9,983 nucleotides of DNA from JBGFRR01 sp041695045 (GTDB lineage Bacteria; Bacteroidota; Ignavibacteria; UBA10030). The stretch is taken from positions 1 to 9,983 of the forward strand of contig JBGFRR010000011.1 in NCBI GenBank assembly GCA_041695045.1, given 5' to 3'. Position 1 is the stretch's first letter; each line of letters starts with the position of its first letter. The translations under genes were made by a program, and so were the position numbers. Shown here piece after piece: positions 1-5,115 of this stretch. The notes under the pieces are model-generated. The model did no database searches. It saw only the letters and a list, made by a program, of their open reading frames with translations, and was not told the origin of the DNA.

Positions 1-27
1 TACATAGACCCATCGATATTTTTATCC

Positions 28-92
28 TCGTTCCCACGTCTGCCCGACCTGCCTGCGCAGGCAGGCGGCAGTCAGGCTCCGCGTGGGAACGA
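28..92. repeat. Nested palindromic repeat (CCTGCCTGC palindrome inside a TTCCCACG inverted repeat)
   Basis: Outer arms TCGTTCCCACG (28-38) and CGTGGGAACGA (82-92) are a perfect 11-base inverted repeat. Between them lies a perfect 18-base palindrome, CCTGCCTGCGCAGGCAGG (48-65), flanked by a second arm pair CTGCC (40-44) and GGCAG (67-71). It reads as one palindromic element inserted into another. Related pieces (GGGCAGGCAGGCGTGGG) recur at 1101-1118. Such elements are typically dispersed, non-autonomous intergenic repeats. Mobility is inferred and no transposase is present. The right arm ends only four bases before the GTG start of the next gene. Confidence 0.8.
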
Positions 93-95
93 ATT

Positions 96-299
96 GTGAT
101 CGATAAAAACATTTGCCACGGAAAACCGTGCATTAAGGGTACTCGGATCATGGTTACCAACATCCTCAGCCTTATTGCTGGCGGTTACAACATTCCGAAA
201 ATTCTTACCTATTACCCTGAACTTACTGAAGAAGATGTAAAGGCGGCGCTCGAGTACACCATTGAAACTGTGGAAGGCGAAGAGGTCCACCTTTTGTAA
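96..299 (+). CDS. DUF433 family antitoxin (VapB45-like)
   Basis: This is a small DUF433 protein (67 residues from GTG), the usual antitoxin partner of DUF5615 PIN-like toxins in VapBC45-type modules. The motif ICHGKPCIKGTRI (residues 5-17) and the following helix-turn-helix-like stretch ending in YPELTEEDVKAALEY are diagnostic. Antitoxins of this kind bind the toxin and usually the module's own promoter. The start is uncertain. The codons just upstream (GAA CGA ATT) read Glu-Arg-Ile, which fits the usual DUF433 N-terminus, but they fall in the right arm of the palindromic repeat, and no ATG or convincing ribosome binding site precedes them. The frame stays open to the left edge of the window. 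The native start may have been displaced by the repeat. The toxin gene starts 14 bases downstream. Confidence 0.85.
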   Translation: MIDKNICHGKPCIKGTRIMVTNILSLIAGGYNIPKILTYYPELTEEDVKAALEYTIETVEGEEVHLL

Positions 300-313
300 C
301 GATTCTGGCGGCA

Positions 314-571
314 ATGCGCCTGCTTGTCGATCAAAACCTTTCTCCCAAGACTTGCAACTTTCTCCGCGCGCTCGGTCATGATGTTTTGGATGTTAGAGTG
401 AGATTCCTCTTGGGTCTCACGCCGGCATCATTCGCCTGCGTGTATCTCCTCAAACGATTTGACGTTCTCCACCCTATTATAGAACGCGAATTCTCTGAGC
501 TCCAGAAAACCGACCTCTTGGGTTGCTTAGTCGTAATCGACAACTGGAGAGTACGACTGCGGCGGCCCTAA
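314..571 (+). pseudogene. DUF5615 PIN-like toxin (VapC45-like), internally deleted
   Basis: The N-terminus (MRLLVDQNLSPK, then LGHDVLDVR) and C-terminus (FSELQKTDLLGCLVVIDNWR) are typical of DUF5615 PIN-like nucleases. The middle is missing. Family members have roughly 110-120 residues with a sDeei stretch and a TrDkDF motif carrying acidic active-site residues, and none of that is here. From about base 400 the family-like reading continues in another frame as SEIPLGSHAGIIRLRVSPQT. An apparently extra T in ATTTGAC near 460 then returns it to the first frame. The deletion and the single-base insertion therefore cancel, leaving an 85-residue open frame with scrambled residues of about 30-50. 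Only the first conserved Asp (in LLVDQN) is kept, so nuclease activity is unlikely. It would be co-transcribed with the DUF433 gene. Confidence 0.75.
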
Positions 572-715
572 GAGGGTGCGAAGAAGAATTCAATCGATTC
601 GACAGCGACAGGGAACGGAGACAAGAAAAATCTGAGGGGAGGAACGAAGAATGGTGAGGAGAGAAACCGGGGATCGCTCCAGACGCTTATCGATGCCGGA
701 TTCAATTGTCAGCGA
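572..715. other. Short convergent intergenic region, nothing identified
   Basis: This 144-base gap lies between the toxin remnant (plus strand) and the MoaD-like gene (minus strand). It is purine-rich on the plus strand. I see no hairpin with a T-tract, no RNA gene and no convincing small ORF. Confidence 0.5.
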
Positions 716-1042
716 TTATCCACCGGCGATGGAGCCGAGGACGATAAAGGGCTCTTTGCCTTTGGTAACATCGTCGGGGAGGGGCGTATCGGGTTGTGCG
801 AGCGAGTAGTCCTCTTTGCAAGCAAAGTAGCGTAGATACGGTCGGCGCTGGAGTGTGACGTGTTCGCGAATCGTTCCCCGCAGCATCGGGTAGCGAGCCT
901 CGAGCGCGTCAAGAATGGATTGCGGTGTTACCGGACCGTTGACTTCAAGCTCAACCTCGGCGCCGACTTTTGCCAGATTCCGGAGGTGATATGGTAGAAC
1001 GATGCGAATCATGCTAACGTCTGTATTCAAGTTGACCGCCAT
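716..1042 (-). CDS. MoaD/ThiS family sulfur-carrier-like protein
   Basis: This is a small beta-grasp (ubiquitin-like) protein of 108 residues from the first ATG. It shows the MoaD pattern: N-terminal strand IRIVLPYHLRNLA, a central LEARYPMLR helix region, DTPLPDDV, and a C-terminus ending exactly in Gly-Gly (GSIAGG). In this family the terminal glycine is adenylated and then thiocarboxylated to deliver sulfur for molybdopterin, thiamine or other products. No MoaE, ThiG or E1-like activating enzyme lies in the window, so the acceptor is unknown. The start could be the internal ATG at 1012 (MIRIVLPYH), which fits family length better (98 residues). Neither start has a clear ribosome binding site. 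I recall MoaD-like genes often lying next to BNR/sialidase-like genes such as the one upstream here. The two are separated by 324 bases of palindromes. Confidence 0.85.
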   Translation of the reverse strand: MAVNLNTDVSMIRIVLPYHLRNLAKVGAEVELEVNGPVTPQSILDALEARYPMLRGTIREHVTLQRRPYLRYFACKEDYSLAQPDTPLPDDVTKGKEPFIVLGSIAGG

Positions 1043-1048
1043 GAGTGA

Positions 1049-1118
1049 GGGGTTAAAACCCCAGAAATTCTTGTCTGGAATTGTTGTCCACGTCCTAACG
1101 TGGGCAGGCAGGCGTGGG
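1049..1118. repeat. Hairpin-forming repeats upstream of the MoaD-like gene
   Basis: GGGGTTAAAACCCC (1049-1062) is an inverted repeat with arms GGGGTT and AACCCC. CCACGT (1088-1093) and ACGTGG (1098-1103) form a 6-base stem with loop CCTA. The following GGCAGGCAGGCGTGGG resembles a half copy of the nested palindrome at 28-92. On the minus strand these lie just upstream of the MoaD-like start and would be in its 5' leader. Confidence 0.6.
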
Positions 1119-1166
1119 CAAAAAATCTTTGTTCCGCTTTTCCCGTCACAATTACTTATACAATGA

Positions 1167-1325
1167 GGCGGGATCTCCCGCTTCTCAGTCCCGCCTTCTA
1201 GGGACCCCGCTCACAGGCGGGATCCAAAGAGCGGGAGATTCCGCTGCAAGCCCCGTTAACGGGGCAAGCGGGATTCCAATAGAGCGGAACCGTACACCAG
1301 GACAGGTCGGGGATCGAAAATCCCC
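1167..1325. repeat. Cluster of GGCGGGA/TCCCGCC inverted repeats and palindromes
   Basis: This non-coding stretch is packed with inverted repeats. GGCGGGA (1167-1173) pairs with TCCCGC (1176-1181) or TCCCGCC (1189-1195). A second GGCGGGATCC is at 1216-1225, with GCGGGAGA at 1231-1238. GCCCCGTTAACGGGGC (1250-1265) is a perfect 16-base palindrome. GGGGAT (1309-1314) pairs with ATCCCC (1320-1325) across loop CGAAA. It fills most of the 324-base gap between the BNR gene and the MoaD-like gene. The best reading is a pile-up of REP-like elements. A structured RNA cannot be excluded by eye. Confidence 0.65.
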
Positions 1326-1335
1326 CCAAAAGATC

Positions 1336-1357
1336 AAGGGCTTCAGCCCTTTTTCTA
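1336..1357. terminator. Hairpin downstream of the BNR gene, possible intrinsic terminator
   Basis: AAGGGC (1336-1341) and GCCCTT (1346-1351) form a perfect 6-base stem with loop TTCA, followed by a run of Ts on the plus strand. It lies 16-31 bases past the stop of the minus-strand BNR gene. In that direction the hairpin is followed by GATCTTTTG, a weaker U-tract. It may stop transcription from the BNR gene or simply be one more dispersed hairpin. Confidence 0.4.
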
Positions 1358-1366
1358 ACAAGGCGG

Positions 1367-2551
1367 TCAACTTGAGGTTTGTACTTCAACGGAAAGAACC
1401 GCGGGGAGGTCATGCACAATGGCCTGCCAATTGTCCCCACCATCCGGTGAAACGTAGACCTGTCCGCCCGTCGTGCCGAAGTAAATGCCGCACGGGTCGA
1501 GCGTATCGACAGCCATCGCGTCGCGTAGAACATTCACGTAGCAATCTTTTTGGGGGAGACCTTTGGTAAGAGGTTCCCATTCGTTCCCACCGTTCCTACT
1601 GCGGTAGACGCGAAGCTTTCCATCCGGCGGAAAATGTTCGGAATCGCTTTTGATTGGGATAACGTAGATGGTCTCCGGCTCGTGAGCATGGACTTCAATC
1701 ACAAAGCCAAAGTCCGATAGCAGGTTGCCGCTGATCTCATGCCAATGTTCGCCCTCGTCGTCGCTCCGCATCACATCCCAGTGCTTCTGCATGAAGAGCA
1801 CGTTCGGTCGTAAAGGGTGCATGGCAATCCGGTGGACGCAATGCCCGATTTCTGCGGTCGGATCAGGAATATAGAGCGAATGAAGCCCTTTTGTAATCGA
1901 TTTCCACGTCTTACCGCCGTCGTCCGTGCGGAAGGTGCCCGCGGAGGAGATGGCAACATACATGCGCTTCTCGTTCTTCGGGTCGATGAGAATGGTGTGC
2001 AGTCCCATCCCGCCGGCTCCGGGCGCCCATTGTGGACCAGTTCCATGTCCTCGCAAGCCGGCAAGCTCGTGCCAGCTCGCGCCGCCGTCGGTTGAGCGGA
2101 AGATCGCTGCATCCTCAACTCCCGCATAGACCGTGTCCGGGTCGGAGTGCGATGGCTCAAGATGCCAGACGCGCTTGAACTCCCACGGATGCTGTGTCCC
2201 GTCGTACCACTGATGCGTCGTGAGCGGTTTGCCGGTTGTGGGCGATGTATCATACACGAACATGTTACTCGCGCCCTTGGGCATTCCATCAGGACCCATG
2301 AGGTCTTCGGGTTTTGTTCCCGGAGGATTCCACGTCTTCCCGCCGTCATCCGAGCGTTGGATGACTTGCCCAAACCAACTCGACGTCTGCGACGCGTAGA
2401 TGCGGTTCGGGTCGGCGGGCGATCCCTTCATGTGATAAATCTCCCATCCCGCAAAGTGCGGACCACTCACATCCCACTGTTTGCGCGTTCCATCGGATGT
2501 GAGGATGAATGCTCCTTTGCGTGTGCCGACCAGAACTCGGATGCTGCCCAT
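1367..2551 (-). CDS. BNR/Asp-box beta-propeller protein (sialidase-like fold)
   Basis: This 394-residue protein has six clear Asp-box motifs (S/T-x-D/N-x-G-x-x-W): SDDGGKTW 67-74, STDGGASW 153-160, TDDGGKTW 209-216, SDDEGEHW 263-270, SRNGGNEW 318-325 and SPDGGDNW 368-375. A degenerate one is near 18-26. Asp boxes mark blades of sialidase/BNR/VPS10-type propellers. I do not see the arginine triad or other residues that would prove sialidase activity. There is no signal peptide, so it is probably cytoplasmic. The start at 2551 is preferred over the ATG nine codons upstream because AAAGGAG lies six bases before it. Proteins of this type are commonly auto-annotated as exo-alpha-sialidase, which is probably misleading. 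The MoaD-like gene is next downstream on the same strand, and a functional link is only suggested by that order. Confidence 0.85.
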   Translation of the reverse strand: MGSIRVLVGTRKGAFILTSDGTRKQWDVSGPHFAGWEIYHMKGSPADPNRIYASQTSSWFGQVIQRSDDGGKTWNPPGTKPEDLMGPDGMPKGASNMFVYDTSPTTGKPLTTHQWYDGTQHPWEFKRVWHLEPSHSDPDTVYAGVEDAAIFRSTDGGASWHELAGLRGHGTGPQWAPGAGGMGLHTILIDPKNEKRMYVAISSAGTFRTDDGGKTWKSITKGLHSLYIPDPTAEIGHCVHRIAMHPLRPNVLFMQKHWDVMRSDDEGEHWHEISGNLLSDFGFVIEVHAHEPETIYVIPIKSDSEHFPPDGKLRVYRSRNGGNEWEPLTKGLPQKDCYVNVLRDAMAVDTLDPCGIYFGTTGGQVYVSPDGGDNWQAIVHDLPAVLSVEVQTSS

Positions 2552-2557
2552 AGAGGT

Positions 2558-2564
2558 CTCCTTT
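2558..2564 (-). promoter_or_regulatory. Strong ribosome binding site of the BNR gene
   Basis: On the minus strand AAAGGAG is followed by six bases and then ATG at 2551. This decides the start. The ATG at 2578 has no such site. Confidence 0.8.
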
Positions 2565-2629
2565 AGAATTCGTAGCATCTGAATTTATTGGAATTGTGAG
2601 AAACTGCAAGTCAAATGAAGGACTTATGC

Positions 2630-2731
2630 TTACTGCCCTTCGTACGCTCGTTTGAGGCCGGCGATGTCGAGTTTCTTCATCTGGAGCAGAGTCTGCGGTT
2701 TCTTGGCCGTCGCTTCGCCGTTTGCGCTGGA
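2630..2731 (-). pseudogene. C-terminal remnant of a PhnB-like VOC family protein
   Basis: The minus-strand reading ending at the TAA at 2630 gives SANGEATAKKPQTLLQMKK followed by LDIAGLKRAYEGQ. This matches the usual C-terminus of VOC/PhnB-like proteins (often named 3-demethylubiquinone 3-methyltransferase-like), which end in a pattern like amLqMkKiDIaaLkrAYeg. Only about 30 residues remain. The whole metal-binding glyoxalase fold (about 120 residues) is missing and no start codon fits. The fragment abuts the 3' end of the DUF4256 remnant, so a deletion seems to have joined the two. Recognition is from memory of the family. Confidence 0.6.
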
Positions 2732-2733
2732 AT

Positions 2734-3155
2734 TCAGACCCTGAGCGAGCCACGGAATCCCCTTGCGGCATAATACGATTCAGCGCCGTTGTGATACACG
2801 AAGACATGGTCGTAACGGCGGTCGCAAAAGAGCGCGCCACCGAGCTTTCTGATGTCTGACGGCGTTTTCACCCAGCTCGACGTCTTCGTATCGAACTCCC
2901 CGAGTTCCTGCAATCGCCGATACTCTTCCTCCGTCAAAAGCTCAATGCCCATTCTCGTTGCCATATCAATAGCGTTGTCTTTCGGTTTATGTTCTTTTCT
3001 TGACTCTAACGCTTCACGGTCGTAACAAAGACTTCTGCGGCCCGCAGGACTCTCTGGCGGTTCATGTTTTTCTGAAAGCGGGCTTCCAGTACCGTGAGGA
3101 GTTCTTCGCGTTGTTCGGATGACAACTTCTTTTTTGCGGTGCTAGCCTTGTTCAT
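2734..3155 (-). pseudogene. DUF4256 family protein, internal deletion with frameshift
   Basis: Two parts of one DUF4256 protein lie in different frames. The N-terminal part starts at ATG 3155 and reads through LSSEQREELLTVLEARFQKN to MNRQ, then runs out of frame to a TAG at 3006 (49 residues in all). The C-terminal part, in another frame from about 3055, reads ESPAGRRSLCYDREALESRK and continues through MGIELLTEEEYRRLQELGEF, SSWVKTPSDIRKLGGALFCD and YAARGFRGSLRV to the normal family C-terminus at 2734. The central part of the usual protein of roughly 185 residues, between NMNR and ESPAGRR, is gone (about 45-50 residues, from memory of the family). The internal ATG at 2964 opens a 76-residue frame that could still be translated but is probably not meaningful. 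The family's function is unknown. Confidence 0.8.
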
Positions 3156-3219
3156 ATTTTCATTTCATCTCCGTTCAAATAGATATTTCTTGATAAGACT
3201 CCTGTTCTCTGAAATTCTA

Positions 3220-3272
3220 AACCGCGAATGAACGCGAATTAGCGCGAATGCATCGAGCGTAGATTCGCGGTT
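3220..3272. repeat. 10-base periodic CGCGAAT repeat closed by an inverted copy
   Basis: Three consecutive decamers, CGCGAATGAA (3223-3232), CGCGAATTAG (3233-3242) and CGCGAATGCA (3243-3252), share CGCGAAT at exact 10-base spacing. The first copy with its flank, AACCGCGAAT (3220-3229), is perfectly inverted at 3263-3272 (ATTCGCGGTT). The segment could fold as a hairpin with a 33-base loop. It lies in the gap between the antiporter remnant and the DUF4256 remnant. Similar repeats occur between genes in this group of bacteria (recalled, not checked). Confidence 0.65.
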
Positions 3273-3378
3273 CAAAAAATCCAACCCAACGAGAAAATCT
3301 TTCCTTGAAGAAGCAAGAGTCTTAAGCAACCCCACTCCGATTTCCTTCCCTCGATTCCTTCTATTTTCATTGATACAT

Positions 3379-3391
3379 CGCGACTGTCGCG
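3379..3391. repeat. Short hairpin after the K+ operon
   Basis: CGCGAC-T-GTCGCG is a near-perfect palindrome 13 bases beyond the stop of the antiporter remnant. It has no T-tract on either strand, so a terminator role is doubtful. Confidence 0.35.
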
Positions 3392-3403
3392 TATTCATTT
3401 ACC

Positions 3404-4415
3404 TCACTGCGGCGGTTTCGATGGCGGTTCGACGGAAGTGGATTGCTTCAGGGCTTCTGTTGTATGAGATGGGTCAGCGGGCGGGTGTTCTTCAAAGTCG
3501 GAAAAGAAAGCGTGATAGACCGATGCAAACGGCGTCTTTTCCACGAGGAAAATCAAGACCGACGTTACCACGATGCTGAACAACACCACCGTGTAGGTAA
3601 CATTCTGAATAAACTCGCCCCCCTCAATGCCGCGCTGAAGTGGGATCGACGCCAACACGGCCGCGGCGAATCCCTTCGGCACCATGGCGGACATGATGGA
3701 GGCATCCGACCGTGGTGTGTCGCGCGCCACGGAATACCGAACAATCGGAATGCGCAGCACAAACACCAGCGCCGTCAGTAGGACGCCGTAGAAGACCGAC
3801 CAGAAGTCGGTTAGTTCGATCGTAAGCCCGACGTACACGAAGAAGAACGTTTTGAGAAGGAAGACGACCTCAGCAAAGAAAATTTTCTCCGTGTCGTTGA
3901 GTGCGATGGGTTCACGCGGCGCGTAGCGAGCGATGAGAGGATTTTCCCCACCATCGCCCCCACGCGATGGTGCTGGAACGCTCGCGCAGTTTCAAGTGTC
4001 GCACGAGCGGCACAACAACCGCCGACGATGTACCGCCCAGGATCGCTCCTAACATCAACGACCGCATCCAATCGAGCGACGTGGCGAAATGCGTAACAGC
4101 ACCGATGGCTACCATGGTCACAACAAAGTTAGCCAGCGTCAGCGACGTCGTGCCGCGCAGGGAGCGCTGCAGCACATCCGGACGAAGCCCGATGCCGCCT
4201 TCAAAGAGGATGATGACCAGCGCTACGGTGACGAACACCGGCCCCACAGCTCCGAAGTCTTCCGGCGTGACAATGCGAAGCACCGGCCCCAACACGAGAC
4301 CGATGGCAATGAGCATCAGCACATTCGGTACCCGCGTCCGGCTAAAGATCCCCGAGAACCAGTGAGCCAGGAAGACCAACAGGCCGACGAAAATGATGAT
4401 CGGTGCCGTTTCCAT
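3404..4415 (-). pseudogene. CPA1-type cation:proton antiporter, internally deleted and frameshifted
   Basis: The N-terminal part (residues 1-150 from ATG 4415) is a Na+/H+-exchanger-like membrane domain: VPNVLMLIAIGLVLGPVLR, FVTVALVIILFEGGIGLRPD and ILGGTSSAVVVPLVRHLKLR up to RSSTI. The frame then fails and stops at 3912. Family-like sequence resumes in another frame from about 3945: LIARYAPREPIALNDTEKIF, FFAEVVFLLKTFFFVYVGLT, MVPKGFAAAVLASIP, ending in a proline-rich tail at 3404. Roughly 80-110 residues after RSSTI are missing (estimate from family length). These include the conserved acidic helix that binds the ion, so the product cannot exchange ions. The start lies three bases after the trkA stop, so it was the last gene of the trkH-trkA-antiporter operon. 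A perfect 9-base inverted repeat (3949-3957 and 3964-3972) sits exactly at the break. Confidence 0.8.
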
Positions 4416-4418
4416 GCG

Positions 4419-5111
4419 CTATTCGTTGTTCATCCGTTCGATGTCTTTCCGTTTGCCAAAGACCACCAACACATCTCCCCGCTCCACCGTCGTCGTTGAG
4501 TGGGGGATGCCGATAACCACCTCGGTGCTCTCCTCACCCAGGCCTAACAGGCGCTTTCGTTTCTCCATCCGTTTAATCGTCACTACGTTCACACCGAACC
4601 GCTCGATAAGCTTCAACCCCCCTAACGTCTGGCCGATGAAGTGATCGGGCGCGGTAACCTCCACGATCTTATACTCTTCCGAAAGGGCAAACGAATCGAG
4701 AGCGCCTTCAACCATGAGGCTGGTGGCCAATCGCTCGGCAGCCTCTTCAGCGGGGAGAATTACTTCGCGGATGCCGAGATGGTTCAGTATCCGTTCGTGC
4801 ACCGACGTCGTTGCCCGCACGATAATGCGTTTCACCTCAAGCTGCTGGAGGTTCGCTACCGTCAGCAGCGACGCTTCAAAATCGTCCCCCATTCCCACGA
4901 TGACGGCATCGTAGTCGTCCAACCCCTGCTCGCGCAGCGGTTTCAATTCGGTCGCATCCATGCGGACGGTGTGCGTCACACTGTCCTTCACGTCGTCGAG
5001 CCGATCCATGCTTGAATCGAGAGCCAGCACTTCCGCACCTCGTGAGGCCAGTTGAGCGGCAAGGTGCATACCGAACTTACCGAGTCCGATGACTGCGATT
5101 TTCTTCATCAT
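4419..5111 (-). CDS. trkA: TrkA/KtrA-type potassium channel regulatory subunit
   Basis: This is a cytoplasmic gating subunit (230 residues, full length for a single-unit KtrA-like protein) that forms a ring under the TrkH channel and responds to nucleotides. RCK_N: Rossmann motif GLGKFG (9-14), acidic Asp32 at the end of the second strand (LALDSS), then MDATELKPLREQGLDDYDAV and ILPAEEAAERLA. RCK_C: about residues 145-225, from YKIVEVTAPDHFIGQTLGGL to GDVLVVFGK. Classical Enterobacterial TrkA has two such units (about 458 residues) and this has one. It starts four bases after trkH ends and ends three bases before the antiporter start, so translation is probably coupled. Two adjacent Met codons (5111 and 5108) are possible starts. 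Confidence 0.95.
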   Translation of the reverse strand: MMKKIAVIGLGKFGMHLAAQLASRGAEVLALDSSMDRLDDVKDSVTHTVRMDATELKPLREQGLDDYDAVIVGMGDDFEASLLTVANLQQLEVKRIIVRATTSVHERILNHLGIREVILPAEEAAERLATSLMVEGALDSFALSEEYKIVEVTAPDHFIGQTLGGLKLIERFGVNVVTIKRMEKRKRLLGLGEESTEVVIGIPHSTTTVERGDVLVVFGKRKDIERMNNE

Positions 5112-5115
5112 CCGT

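Noticed and set aside
28..1325. CRISPR array
   Set aside because: The repeats here are palindromes of different sequence at irregular spacing. There are no regular direct repeats with unique spacers and no cas genes.
1114..1569. 151-residue plus-strand ORF through the hairpin region into the BNR gene
   Set aside because: It consists of translated palindromes followed by antisense of the BNR 3' end, with low-complexity Arg/Pro-rich composition.
1367..2551. Functional exo-alpha-sialidase
   Set aside because: Asp boxes only show the propeller fold. I could not find a convincing arginine triad or catalytic Tyr/Asp/Glu arrangement, and there is no signal peptide.
2583..2614. Promoter for the BNR gene (TTGACT on the minus strand with AATAAAT downstream)
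   Set aside because: The spacing is about 19 bases and the -10 match is poor, so it cannot be supported by eye.
2346..2840. 164-residue minus-strand ORF overlapping the BNR 5' end
   Set aside because: It lies out of frame with three better-supported readings (BNR, VOC tail, DUF4256) and shows no family features.
2734..2964. Stand-alone 76-residue gene with ATG at 2964
   Set aside because: The coding frame continues upstream of that ATG with clear DUF4256 sequence (ESPAGRRSLCYDREALESRK), so the ATG is internal to a damaged longer gene.
3165..3398. 77-residue minus-strand ORF across the intergenic region
   Set aside because: Its central part is simply the translated CGCGAAT repeat, there is no ribosome binding site, and the flanks look non-coding.
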